From: Harmothoe impar
Lineage: Eukaryota; Annelida; Polychaeta; Phyllodocida; Polynoidae
Reading direction: 5' to 3'
Assembly: GCA_947462335.1 (NCBI GenBank)
Contig: OX381710.1
Span: 66,397,303 to 66,461,302 of the forward strand
DNA length: 64,000 bases
Shown: positions 10,701 to 22,668 of the stretch, piece by piece
Numbering within the stretch: position 1 is the stretch's first letter
Layout of the letters: every line of letters starts with the position of its first letter
Program-made: the position numbers and the translations under genes
The notes under the pieces: model-generated
Database searches by the model: none
What the model saw: only the letters and a program-made list of their open reading frames with translations
What the model was told of the DNA's origin: nothing

Positions 10701-12120
10701 GAGACCAATACGTTACACCGTTTAGTGTTCATGGGTATCCTTGTGTTTTACTTGTTTGTATGCTGATTTGTTATTTATTGTTGGTGGTCATGTGAAATAC
10801 GATACATAAACCATCTGACAAATTGTTATGACTTAATATTAAAGGTGATACATGTATGATTGAATTAATATACTCTGTATCTTCTGTTGTGTATATCATC
10901 CTAGCCAGCTAGGGGTACAGCCAGGGGTATGAAGGGGAATTCATTAGAGACGAAAACAGTTTTGACTCTCGTTGGGGGGATCTTGAATTCCTATTTTCTG
11001 TATTAGTTCCATAACCACATATTCATAATACGAGAGACGAGTCAGTTTCTGTCAATTGTAAATCATATTTCAAACATCGAATACATCATATTTTCATCAT
11101 TAAAGCATCTTTTATCATGAATACATACGACATATTAGTCACTCAAACCGTTTGTAAATGAGAAAACCACTGCGTGATCTTCAGCAATAAAAACCTTGTC
11201 AAACTCAAACGCTCGCAAATCATTGCAATGGATGAATCTTCAAAATGTGATGTTAATGAAGCCATTGCATATATATTGATTAGGTATATATTTATGAAGG
11301 TTTACCTATGATTTAGCGGCAGCCAAAAAGAATTTGGGACACTATTCTTGAAAGAGGAGTTATCAAAGAGTTGAAAACCACTGAGAAACATTTTCCACCC
11401 ATTTTCCACCCATCTTAAATTAACGGACTAAGACCAAAGAACTGCATACATACGCTGTAAAAAGTAAGTGTAGGTACAAAGTAAAATCTACTGTACTTTT
11501 ACAGCATCTACTGTAGCTTTACAGCAGATTCTACTGTACACCTACAAAAAACTGTATACATATGTACAGTGGATTTTACTGTATACCTACCAAAAAGGTA
11601 ACCAACTGTTTACAGTCTACCGGCTGTTGATTGAAAACCAGGTAGGAGGTTGGCGGCATGTGTACTTACATCACTTATCCACCCCCCCCCCCCCCACACA
11701 CACACATACACATGGATACACCTGCATGCTTGTCATGTAATTGAACATGAGCATGTGTTGCCCATAATCAACCCCCCCCCCCCCCAACACACACACATAG
11801 AGCCCCCACCTCACTTCACCTTTCTACTCGCACCTTTCGCACTGTCGACCACAATGTGTGGTATGTTATACAAGTGCATATATTGATATTTGTGTTAAGG
11901 TATCAATGTGGCCGGTTTATGGAATAACATAGATGGAATGTCATGAATGTTTTTATTCCCCAAACCCAGCAAAGAGGTGGTCCCTTCACAAATAATCTAA
12001 ATCCTCCAGCCCTTATATTCTGTATAGTGGCTTTCCCAGGTTAGTCATAGGGACATGCAGCATGACCAAGTCGTCCAATTGTTATCTAAAAAAAGATGTA
12101 TACCTATAATGCCTTACTCA
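10701..12120. other. Intergenic, no gene seen
   Basis: AT-rich sequence. A short tract at 11455-11620 repeats CTACTGTA/TTTACAGC motifs. Two poly-C tracts with CA-rich flanks lie at 11682-11704 and 11771-11786. No conserved coding segment recognised. Confidence 0.4.
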
Positions 12121-12129
12121 AAAGCCTAA

Positions 12130-12590
12130 TACTCATTGAATTGGAGAAGAGTAAGTTGAGTTGGTCAGTACTGACCAGCCTGACAGTATTAACTAAGGGA
12201 GTGCTCATTTTTTAACAACAGGGGGGGGGTGGTGGATTTTGGGGGGGGGGGGGTAAAAAATTTGGACCCCTTGAGGGGGGGGGGGTAAAAAATTTTTGAC
12301 CCCTTGACCGGGGGGGGGGCAAAAAAATTCAACCTGTATTGAGGGAAAAAGCCCGCACGTTACTATGCTACAAAGGGGCGCGAACGCGCGCGATTTTCGG
12401 CCTGCCGGGGGGGGGGGGGGGGTAAAAAAGTTCGACCCCTCTAGGGGGGGGGGGTGAAAAAATTTCGCACGCTCCGCGCGAAATCTCACCGCCCCCCCCC
12501 CCTGTTGTTAAAAAATGAGCACTCCCTAACCTAGGTTGGTCAAATTGGGAGCCAGAAAATGACCAACTAGGTCAGGTACTATTGAATGAT
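12130..12590. repeat. Dispersed repeat carrying a family B insertion (second copy at 20400-20545)
   Basis: GTTGGTCAGTACTGACCAGC CTGACAGTATTAACTA precedes the family B element, and AACCTAGGTTGGTCAAATTG GGAGCCAGAAAATGACCAAC follows it. The same sequence appears uninterrupted at 20440-20540, so this is a filled site and that is an empty one. Confidence 0.75.
12196..12527. mobile_element. Family B G-run MITE, copy 1
   Basis: Terminal inverted repeats AGGGAGTGCTCATTTTTTAA and its complement (TTAAAAAATGAGCACTCCCT). The interior has repeated runs of 8-15 G separated by GTAAAAAATTT-type spacers and ends in a C-run. About 332 bp, with no coding capacity. Confidence 0.85.
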
Positions 12591-13325
12591 TTGTAAGCCA
12601 ATACTGACTAAAGTCTGGAGCCCCTGTGAAGGGAATGCACACAAATCACAAGAGAGAGAAAATACTGCCAGAGACAGAGAGACGGAGAGGAAGAGATTAC
12701 TTACAGACAGAGAGTGTACAATGGACAGGCACAACAGAAGGCCACAGCCTACACAGGGGGTGAAGTGAGGGGCAATGCAAGTTGGTAAGTTTATTTCATT
12801 TCACACAATGACTTATATGGTAATGCATATGACATGGATACCATAGATAGTATTCTAGGCCTACCCCCTGTAGTATACCATGGGCTTTAACACAGGGCAC
12901 TATAGGCTGCATGTTTATATACAGCTGTGTACCCCACACATTAGTGACATGTATATTGTAGGGCTGGACTAGGATGCTGGTTTATAATATACATGTAGCA
13001 CGCTGATGGCACATGCAGGCCCTGTCCATCCAGGTGGATGGGGGGGGGGCACTTAGTGTTTTTGACATGGGTATGACTTGTCTTCTGGCAATGAGGTGCT
13101 TCCCCCAAAGCTTACCCTATAGCTTGTTCGGGATTTTTGAGGAAAAAAGATTTAGGCCCCAATGTATGTCACATACCATGTTTGGAAAAATCGTCTGAAA
13201 ATTCGAAAGATTTTGATGAAAACAGGGTGAGAATCGTACACATTTTAGATAGAAAACCAACCCTTGGTTGAGGGACTTTCGTTAAGAATGTACCCCTGTT
13301 ATGTGATATTGTGCAATAAAGAAAG
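12591..13325. other. Intergenic, no gene seen
   Basis: Includes an AGAGA-rich stretch at 12640-12715. No exon recognised. Confidence 0.35.
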
Positions 13326-13619
<294 letters not shown>

Positions 13620-13622
<3 letters not shown>

Positions 13623-14370
13623 GTCCTAGGGGTTAGGCCATGGGCGCATCCATGTTCGGGGGTTAGAAGTTTAATCAGGTATCACTAGGGTGACGCCTAT
13701 GCACTCAGTACTGACTGAACCCCCGAATAGTAACCCCCATTTCTGGGTATATGCAGAACACAAGGTTCTTCTCTCTGCCACCTGCCTAAAAACGAGGGCG
13801 CGTTGGATATACCTAACACCTATGTTCCCTATACATACCACACAAAGTGCCCCCACCCTACTGGGATGTCCCAGTATGGGGGTGGTCCATGTACCAGGTA
13901 CGCGGATACAGCCAGCTGCTGACCCAACACCATGGGCGTCACGTGACAGCCAATCAAGTGTGCACCTACTGCATTATAACACACCACTCTCAGGGGTCAC
14001 TGACGGGAGGCAGCCATATTGTCCCCCCGTTGTATCGCTGGTTCCCTCGTATTATTGCTGCACCACTAGGAGTGCCAGGGCTGTGATGGGACACTACACT
14101 TTCAGAAGTTAGTGTAGCTTCACAGTGAGCTATACTGCAGTATAACTTGCTGTGCAGCTACACCAGCTTCTAAAAGTGAAGAGGGGAACATGCAATATGA
14201 TTTTCATCTTTTTGTCACGGTTACAGCCCCGAAGAGCCTGTAGGTGCCATGTTAACTCTATCAGGGCAGTACATGACACGCCGCGGGCGAGCAAGTTATT
14301 CAGCTATTTTGGTACTCCTACAACAACAATAGGAATGGAGCTAGGGCAGATACTCAGCCCTATATATAAT
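13620..14370. other. Intergenic, no gene seen
   Basis: Moderate GC. One 140-codon open frame (13690-14112) has no recognisable domain and no supporting splice or homology signal. Confidence 0.35.
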
Positions 14371-14618
14371 GTGGGTGAGGCTTTAATGAAATATACCCTT
14401 TGTTATCATCATGCGTGAATACAGTCCTGATGAGTAACTTGCCAGTGCTGCATTCAAGCGTCATGACAACGCAACAGGGTTGATACTCTCCCCAAGGGTA
14501 TGCATGATGCATTAATGCAGCTTTGGTGAGACTAGACTCATCATTTGGAGCTGCATTCGTGCATCATGCCAACAAAGGGCAAGTCATATTAAAGCAGTAT
14601 GCGGCCCTTAGAGGGTTA
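14371..14618. repeat. Family A palindromic repeat
   Basis: Contains ATCATCATGCGTGAATACAG, GTAACTTGCCAGTGCTGCAT and the terminus GCGGCCCTTAGAGGGTTAAC. Confidence 0.7.
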
Positions 14619-14696
14619 ACCCTCCTGTACCCCCATGTACCCGTCCCGCCAGGCTGCAGTAGGGGTAGTGAGATATGCAGGCTGTGCGGGTCACAT

Positions 14697-15104
14697 GGTG
14701 TGGACCACAGGCTTAAACTGAGTGGCATCGTTATGCTAGGAGTGGATGACTGTATATAGCACAAGGTATGACAGAGCTAGACACCCATCAGGCCAACAAA
14801 AAGTTTGTTTCAGGTAACATGGGACGAAAATGTCGGTAGGTCGGATTTATTTTTCTCTTTAATTCTTTTTTAACATGAATTTACTACCCAAAATTGCATC
14901 TTTTGGCCTCATTTTTTAACATTAGATGGCCCTAGATGTATTTGGCCATAGACAGTAGCACCTTCTGGTTAGCAGTATACAAACTGCTTATTGGGTATCT
15001 CTTCAGATCGCGCCACATGTCTATAGCGAAATACATGGTATAGGCCAAAAAAAAAAAAGGTGTGTTTCAGGCAACATGGTCAGAATTTCTAGGGTAGGTA
15101 GGTC

Positions 15105-15141
<37 letters not shown>

Positions 15142-15604
15142 TAGAGAGAGTACCAGGAATGAGTCGTGAATCGACAAATCAACTCGCGACTCACCAAAAT
15201 GACTCCATAATTCCTCCATTGACTAGGAACATCAAGAAGTTGTTGAATATACCTATTAGAAAGGCATTTCCTGAAGTTAATCCATTATTCAGGCCTCTGA
15301 GGTCACTGGGAGCTTGTTATTCTTGAAAGAATTAGGCAAAAATGAAGAAAAAAGTAACAAAAGTTTAAAAAAAAAATCAAAAAAATCTTCAAAATTGGGG
15401 AAAAAATGCTAGGGTCGGCCCTTTTTGGAATTTAGGGTCGGGTTGCCTGAAACACTCCTTTTATTTTTTTTGGCCATATTATTAGGGTCATCTAGGGTTG
15501 AAAGATGATGGGCATCTAGCTCTGTCATACCTTGTACTACATTTACATACAGTCATCCACTGTAAGTATGAGCATGCTACTCAGTTTAAGCCTGGGGTGT
15601 GGAC
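14697..15604. mobile_element. Foldback element with ~100-bp inverted arms and T-rich core
   Basis: The left arm includes CAGGCTTAAACTGAGTGGCA, AGTGGATGACTGTATATAGC and ACAAGGTATGACAGAGCTAG. The right arm mirrors these: CTAGCTCTGTCATACCTTGT, ACAGTCATCCACTGTAAGTA and ACTCAGTTTAAGCCTGGGGT. The core carries poly-A/T tracts and TTTCAGGCAACATGG blocks of a widespread repeat. No coding capacity. Confidence 0.75.
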
Positions 15605-15807
15605 TGAATGAGTGTGTGTGTGTGTGTGTGTGGGGGGGGGGTCAGTGAGGCTGGTTGACATTAGCGGATGGAGGAGTGATTATGCTAAATTCAAGAATAG
15701 TATATGCATTATACAAATAGGGTCTACATGACCGATGCCGCCCAGAGTAGGCTAATGTGACGCTGTGTACACCCAGACTACGGGTGGACATGGCCTGGTC
15801 CTACATT

Positions 15808-15891
15808 AACCCATCAAGGGCCGCATGGTGCTTTAATGTGATTTGTCCATTGTCATCATGATTCATTCATGCACCATGGCGACCCTGTTAT
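15808..15891. repeat. Family A fragment
   Basis: Left terminus TTAACCCATCAAGGGCCGCA TGGTGCTTTAATG only; the copy is truncated before the satellite region. Confidence 0.6.
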
Positions 15892-15969
15892 ATCCAAAAT
15901 AATATAAAAAAAGGCTATATCAATTCTCTTTCACCGTTAAGCCATTCAAGATGACGGGTTGGAGTGAAA

Positions 15970-16500
15970 TGAACCATGGCCAGTGCCCACTCTTTCATTT
16001 TTAATTAAGAGCAGGGCTCCTTTTATTCATCTTCAAAACATCCTTACATTCATCTTATCTACGCTGGCCTTTTAGGTTCTGTTGGGTATTATGGAGATAA
16101 CAGGACAACATCGGACAATACAAGACAATACAAGCTACATTAATTACAAGTCTACAATTCAGTCTCCACTCTTTATGTACAGTCTAGCGTCTTCCAGATT
16201 GAGAGTGGATACATTTAATCCTCTTGTAAACTGATCAAATAGTGGCCGCTGGCCGAGGATCGCGGGTCCCTCGTCGGCCTGACGCCTGACTGTGTACTAT
16301 GTACTTACAACGTCAAACCAGTGCCTACTCTTTATATACTACTCACAACCTCTAACTAAGGCCAGTGGCCACTCTTTACATACTACTCACAATGTTGAAC
16401 TATGGCCAGTGCCCACTCTTCTCTCTTTTTAAACAGCGCTCCTTTTATTCCTTGTCAAAACATACTGACGTTCATCTTATCTACGCTGCCCGTCTATGTT
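15970..16500. repeat. Diverged direct duplicates preceding the satellite
   Basis: GGCCAGTGCCCACTCTTTC...CTCCTTTTATTCATCTTC...TTCATCTTATCTACGCTGGC (15975-16072) recurs at about 16400-16497 (GGCCAGTGCCCACTCTTCTC...CTCCTTTTATTCCTTGTC...CATCTTATCTACGCTGCCC). The start of each matches the 44-bp satellite monomer. Confidence 0.7.
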
Positions 16501-17290
16501 TCATCAACGACAGGAGACAACACAAGCTACATTACTCTTTATATACTACAGTACTCACAATGTTAAACCAGGGTCAGTGCCCACTCTTTATATACTACTC
16601 ACAATGTTAAACCAGGGTCAGTGCCCACTCTTTATATACTACTCACAATGTTAAACCAGGGTCAGTGCCCACTCTTTATATACTACTTACAATGTTAAAC
16701 GATGTTCAATGTCCACTCTTTATATACTACTTACAATGTTAAACCAGGGTCAGTGTCCACTCTTTATATACTACAGTACTCACAATGTTAAACCAGGGTC
16801 AGTGCCCACTCTTTATATACTACTCACAATGTTAAACCAGGGTCAGTGCCCACTCTTTATATACTACTTACAATGTTAAACGATGTTCAATGTCCACTCT
16901 TTATATACTACTTACAATGTTAAACCAGGGTCAGTGCCCACTCTTTATATACTACAGTACTCACAATGTTAAACCAGGGTCAGTGCCCACTCTTTATATA
17001 CTACTCACAATGTTAAACCAGGGTCAGTGCCCACTCTTTATATACTACTCACAATGTTAAACCATGGTCAGTGTCCACTCTTTATATACTACTTACAATG
17101 TTAAACCAGGGTCAGTGTCCACTCTTTATATACTACTTACAATGTTAAACGATGTTCAATGTCCACTCTTTATATACTACTTACAATGTTAAACCAGGGT
17201 CAGTGTCCACTCTTTATATACTACTCACAATATCACACCAGGGTTAGTGTCCACTCTTTATATACTACTCACAATGTCGTACCAGTACAA
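16312..17290 (+). repeat. 44-bp tandem satellite
   Basis: About 20 units of a 44-bp monomer (CAGTGCCCACTCTTTATATA CTACTCACAATGTTAAACCA GGGT). Variants recur: CGATGTTCAATGTCC near 16700, 16880 and 17150, and a CTACAGTACTCAC insertion near 16550, 16775 and 16955. This suggests multi-unit (higher-order) amplification. Edges are degenerate. Confidence 0.93.
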
Positions 17291-18660
17291 GTGTCCACAT
17301 GAAGGCTCTGGTAACCACCACCGTGACATTGCACTTGCATTCTGCTGGGTTTGGGCAATAACTGTTACCAGCAGTGAGTAATAACCATGATGTATGATGA
17401 GGGGAGTTTCCCCACCATACGTTTCAGTTCCAGTTCAGGATAATAGTTATAAAAGAGTCTAGGCAAAATCTTTCCCATCCAACAGGATATTTTGTCCTGC
17501 AAATTATACATGTTAAAGGACATGTGATCTTCTAACCATTGCTATTCCGCGTAGGTTTTATAAGTCATATCAGACAGTATTACAAGCTGGCTAATACTCA
17601 ATCTATATTTACTAGGGACACGATCTTACATCATGTACATGTTATAGCATGTACTATTGATAAGCCCACCGATCAGACATGTGTAATTGTATAAAGTGAC
17701 ACGGCAGTTTGGTCCTACCAATTAAAATCCAATTAAATTAATTTTCGTACTTTCCGTGTGCACTTATTGAAATTGACCTATGGCAGATGAAATATAGGCC
17801 ATGTAGAGGGATATTATGTCATCAAACATGTTAAATTACCACTATATTATATCATATTCATAACCCAAGGGGTGAATGTAATAGGCGTTAATATTGGGGT
17901 GTGCGCGTTTCACACTGATCGCACCATATTCTTTACAGGGTAGGATCCTAATGTATGTTGTCTCTCATAATATTTTAATGGACGGATCTTGGACCTCAGC
18001 ATACTGGCGCTCTTCTCTAACAATAGGGGGTGATTGCTTTTCATGCCAGTGCCCAGACATTTTGGCACCATTTTGCCCCTCCCCCCCATTTCTTCCACTT
18101 TAGACATGCCTGTGTCACACCGAATCGATCCAAGTTGAATGTCTATGACCGAGTGCAATCTAGTTAATCAAGGGTAGATGTAGAAAAAAATGGGCGGGAA
18201 AAGTGTCTCAAGATATTATATTATTAATTTTATTTCGATTTCTATCTACATCTGCGATAAATAAACTGTTTTCTTTTAAGCCGGTCATAGATTAACCCGG
18301 CTATAGATTGCACCCGGTCATGCATCTCACCCGGTCATACACTTTCAACTTGGATCGATGTGGTGAGACGCAGCCACCTGCGTGTAATTTTCTTGTGTCC
18401 ACTACCTACAGAGGGATACATAATTATTTTTCTCCCTTTTGAAGGCGTTCAAATAACCCCCCGCGGTAATGAGCGCTAACCGGCCGTCAAATGATGGGGT
18501 TAGACATAACGAAAAACCTGATTACCATAATTTCCCATTGAAGCATAGGGTCTAAAAGAGCGCAGGTCTCGTTTAGGCGCAGGTGTAGGATATCCCCTGA
18601 AAGCCCAAATACCTCATTAGAGGGACTCATAAAGTGCAGGGAGTACCTACAAGGGGTTTT
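17291..18660. other. Intergenic, no gene seen
   Basis: AT-rich sequence. At 18280-18350, three short CCGGTCAT-type repeats follow one another. No exon recognised. Confidence 0.35.
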
Positions 18661-18677
18661 AAATCTGAAACGAGCTA

Positions 18678-18964
18678 TTACACAGAGAAAAGAAACAGCG
18701 TCAAAAGGGAGTCCAGGTTTTCTCCAGAATGACTCCCCTCTCTAAGGGAGTCCAGGTCGCCTGAGGGAGCCTAGGTGACTCTCTGATTGACCCAAGGGAG
18801 TCACCAGGGGGTGTTATATAGCTCTCAGGGTCATATGACTCCCCAGGTGACTCCCTTAGGTCAGCCAGAGAGTCACCTAGGCTCCCTCAGGCGACCTGGT
18901 CTCCCTTTATGAGAGGAGTCATTCTAGAGGCAACCTGGACTCCGCTGTTTCTTCTCTCTGTGTA
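18678..18964. repeat. Long imperfect hairpin (foldback), ~290 bp
   Basis: Left arm ACACAGAGAAAAGAAACAGC G...GGGAGTCCAGGT...GAATGACTCC...GCCTGAGGGAGCCTAGGTGA. The right arm is its complement: TCACCTAGGCTCCCTCAGGC...GGAGTCATTC...ACCTGGACTCC GCTGTTTCTTCTCTCTGTGT. The centre lies near 18815. No coding capacity. Confidence 0.85.
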
Positions 18965-19251
18965 CGCTATGTGTTACAAGGGTGGGTATTAGTATTACTG
19001 CTGGGTATAAGGGAGCTAAATACCACGTTATCAACTCATGCCACAGCTATCTATCTCCAGCACCCAAAGCCACGTGGTAGCCAGTGACTTAAATGCCGAC
19101 CTCATGACCATAACCAATGGATAGAGATGATGCAATAAGCATTGCCTATTTCACTCTGCTAGGGAAATGGTGCTATGTACTATGTATCTGCTTCCTACTG
19201 GCAAAATCTACCCATACAAGTTATTTTTGCTTACATTTTAAACTCTGGCTT

Positions 19252-19396
19252 AACATTGTGAGTAGTATGTAATGAATGGACACTGACTCTTGTTTAACAT
19301 TGTGAGTTGTACATAAAGAGTGGACACTGGCCTTAGTTTAGCATTGTGAGTAGTATATAAAGATTGGACACTGAACCTGGTTTAACATTGTGATTA
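19252..19396 (-). repeat. Inverted outlying copies of the 44-bp satellite
   Basis: Three units of AACATTGTGAGTAGTATATA AAGATTGGACACTG-type sequence, the reverse complement of the 16.3-17.3 kb monomer, about 2 kb from the main array. Confidence 0.85.
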
Positions 19397-19908
19397 TTAG
19401 AGAGGTTTTACTGTACAAGAGACCTCTATAGAGAGATGTCTCAGTATAGCTGGACCTTTGGAGCTTAAAGATCCGTTTAGAACGGCTGCATAACACTCTG
19501 GCGCATAGAACCAAATTATGAGGATTTGGAGTGGGTTTGTACATTCTAGTCCCAACATGCTTACTCAGCGTCTCCGATAAATCTTTTTGCAAGCACACTG
19601 AGCATGTATCCCATCAGTGCTGACCAGGCGGGGGTCACGTACACTATTAGACGTAAGGCTTTAAGTAGGTATAGCAGACATTAGGCAGCTGTGACGTACA
19701 TCTATGACGTCACAGCTCTCTTAGTGCTGTCATGAAGGCTGTGCCAAGTAGGGATAACTGAGGATAATGTCTGCAGTGGTAGCCCAAAGTCAGAATTAAT
19801 GTGCCACGGGGTCTAGGACTAGTCTAAACCATAGACTATTCCAACTGCCTGTTGCTATACAATGTATTAAGAGGCGTGTAATATTCTATAACTGACAACT
19901 AAGGGATA
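19397..19908. other. Intergenic, no gene seen
   Basis: No exon or repeat of the named families recognised. Confidence 0.3.
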
Positions 19909-20158
19909 TTAACCCTTTAAGGAAGGCATCCTGTCTTAGTGCACCACAACCTTGGTCGTTATGATACATGAATGCAGGCCTCGTGAGTAACGCAGCAGTG
20001 CTGCATTTAAGAATTCTGCCGAACCTTCGGGGTTGAGACACTCCGAAAGGGTCGGGATTATGCTATAATGCAGCATCGACGAGTTACTCACGGGGCTGCA
20101 TTGGTGCACCATGACGACAAATATCATCTTTCAGCGACATCTGTTCTTAAAGGATTAG
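19909..20158. repeat. Family A palindromic repeat
   Basis: Begins TTAACCCTTTAAGGAAGGCA and ends ACATCTGTTCTTAAAGGATT. Contains the GACGAGTTACTC core and GCTGCATTGGTGCACCATGA arm. Confidence 0.8.
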
Positions 20159-20399
20159 AGATAGCCTTTACATCATGGAGGACAGGTCTCCTACACTGAA
20201 AATCCATAGGTTGAAAAGGTTAGTCAGTACACACTATCCTATATATATATAGGTTCGTCATATACATGTGTAGTCACATTGGCAAAGTTATATTCAATAA
20301 TGACCGAGGGGTCAGTCAGTAGTGGCTAACCTAGGTTCATCATTGGTGTGTTGTATTTGTATACCACTAGTTGGTGCCACCTGTAAGATACTATTATGA

Positions 20400-20545
20400 C
20401 CACTAAGTGGCTCCCCCTGGAAATAAAAAAAGACTAAGCTGGGTTGGTCAGTACTGACCAACCTGACAATAATAACTTACCTAGGTTGGAGGTATAGGGA
20501 GCCAAAAAATGACTAACTAGGTTAGGTACTAGTAACTGAGAGATT
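20400..20545. repeat. Dispersed repeat, empty site for family B
   Basis: GGTTGGTCAGTACTGACCAA CCTGACAATAATAACTTACC TAGGTTGG runs uninterrupted through the position where the paralogous copy at 12130-12590 carries a family B element. Confidence 0.75.
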
Positions 20546-21092
20546 GGTCGTATAGGGAGCCTAGGGATATCAGTGTACCTTTCACCCACCTCACCTCTGT
20601 ACTCACGTGTGTATAAACACAGTACCTTGTTAATGTTGTCATATTGCATTAGGGGCAGCTAAAGCTGTCCCCTGCACGAGGTTCAATAATAAGGCAAGAG
20701 GCTACTGGCCATCGGACCTGGCGGCTCCAGCTGTACATAACTATATCATAACTATATCAACTATGTAAACAGCTACAACCAAGATTGTATCCTTCAAGAT
20801 CCATTATAAACAACAACCCTAATGATACTGGCCTTAGCCGTACATCTTTTAAGTATTGTTTATTGTGGTTATAATGGATCTTGAAGGGTATAATCTTGAT
20901 TATAACTTGTTATATAGTATATATACTTGGAGCCGCTGTGTCTGATGGCCAACAGCGTATTGCAATAAGAAGCAGCTACCGCAGCGCCCCCTGTGTGACC
21001 TACCGTCGGTCCTCCCGTACTGACCCGTCACTAATTGTTGATATAGCAGACTGCCCAGGGTAGTACAACCCACAGGTAATGGGAGCTTAATT

Positions 21093-21334
21093 AACCCTTT
21101 AAGGGACGCATAGTGCTTTAATACACTATGGGCTTTATTGTTCTGATGATGCATGATACTGGTGCGTTGACTTGCCAGTGCTGCATTCATGCATCATGGC
21201 GACCATATGGGGTTGATACATTCCAGAAGGGCTGGCATGCTGTATGGTTACACCAGAGATGCATTCAGGCATCATGCCGATAAACGACATTGTACACTAT
21301 CTACTAGTAGATCACTAAATGGCCCTTAAAGGCG
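21093..21334. repeat. Family A palindromic repeat
   Basis: Begins TTAACCCTTTAAGGGACGCA TAGTGCTTTAAT and ends AAATGGCCCTTAAAGGCGC, with the arm GCTGCATTCATGCATCATGG. Confidence 0.8.
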
Positions 21335-21669
21335 CAGATCTCGGTACCCCTCCAGCGACAGTCGGAGTGGAGTCGGGACAGGTATCCAGCCCTAAATATA
21401 GGGGCGCTGGGGGTTTAAAAGGTTGGTAATGGGTAGGGCGACAATGTGTACATATGTCGGGCTTGTTTTATTAATGAGAGATTTATTTTTTCATCAAATG
21501 AGCGCAGCCTAGTGGTATTGGTGGGAGAGGGGCGAGGTTGGGCATGGCTACAATGGCTGAGGATCATTAGGAGAGAGGTGGATAGAATCAATTATACCTG
21601 GGGTGGATACAACACACTCCCATACCATACACCGGCACCGCTAGAGGTATTGGATCATGTCTATATCCC

Positions 21670-21817
21670 AGAGATGCCACTCACTTGTCGACAAACAAAA
21701 GTAGGAAATCCTAAGAAGTTGGTCAATCTTTTGTAGGAAATTAGCTTAATTCGATACAGAAATCCCAGCATAAAAGTAGGAGTTCCTGCAAAAGTAGGAA
21801 AAGTGCCATCTCTGATA
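21670..21817. mobile_element. Family C short MITE
   Basis: Ends AGAGATGCCACTCACTTGTC and AAAAGTGCCATCTCT form inverted termini. The interior has GTAGGAAATCC and CAGAAATCCCAGCATAAAAGTAGG. Other copies are at 27029, 28187 and 40591. Confidence 0.75.
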
Positions 21818-22352
21818 AGCAGGGAAATACCCGAAACACGTGCATTATTGAAATCATTGACGCGAAGTACATTACTTCTCTGTCTTTGTTGAAATAACAG
21901 TGTCTTCAATCTTCCCCTGAAATTTATGAATACCGATGAAATATATTTTCATAATTAAATTTCGTGAATGAAATATAGATAACCGCTTTTGGTGTCATGA
22001 ATTTACTTTAATATGAACATGAGTGTAGCAGCTAGTCATGGTGGGTTACCCTCTGACTAAGACCCGTAGTAATGTTAAAATAAATGTATAACATATCAAG
22101 GTCTGTGGGCTTCCCTAGCCTATCTTTAAAGGCGTCTCAGTCTGATTTACTTCCTCTCTTTAGTCTTCTCTCTGCCTGTCTTGACTGGGCTTCCCATCAA
22201 GAATTGAATTTCCCATAGAACCAATCTGTTCTCTAATTTAAGTTTCTCGCCATGAATATGATCTTAGTTGTCGAAATGGCGTTAAACATCCATTACTCAC
22301 TCACTCTCAAGGTCTGTTCATGTAGAGCATGGGTCTCAGTGTGTACCCGTAT

Positions 22353-22668
22353 TTAACCCGTTAAGGGCCGCATAGTGCTTAGAGCTGACCGGCGGGTATC
22401 GACAGGATCCCTGAAAGGGTAGTCGATTATCATATAAACCCTTTCACCTTAAAGAGATTAGAATCCCGATTGTCGACTGTATTGTCAGGGGAATCCCTGA
22501 CCACTTACATATATGTTCAAAAGCGCTTTACTGCACTATGCTCTTTATCCTTGTGATGCATCAATAGTCAATACTGCCCTTGCTAGTGGACTAACCAGCG
22601 CTGCATTCATGCATCATGATGACATAGGGCATTGTACATTAAAGCCCTATGCGGCCCTTGCAGGGTTA
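22353..22668. repeat. Family A palindromic repeat, interrupted
   Basis: Begins TTAACCCGTTAAGGGCCGCA TAGTGCTT and ends ATGCGGCCCTTGCAGGGTTA. The middle (22386-22500) is unrelated, probably an insertion or replaced sequence. Confidence 0.7.

Noticed and set aside
16312..17290. Regularly spaced repeats resembling a CRISPR array
   Set aside because: Units are contiguous head-to-tail with no unique spacers, and the genome is animal.
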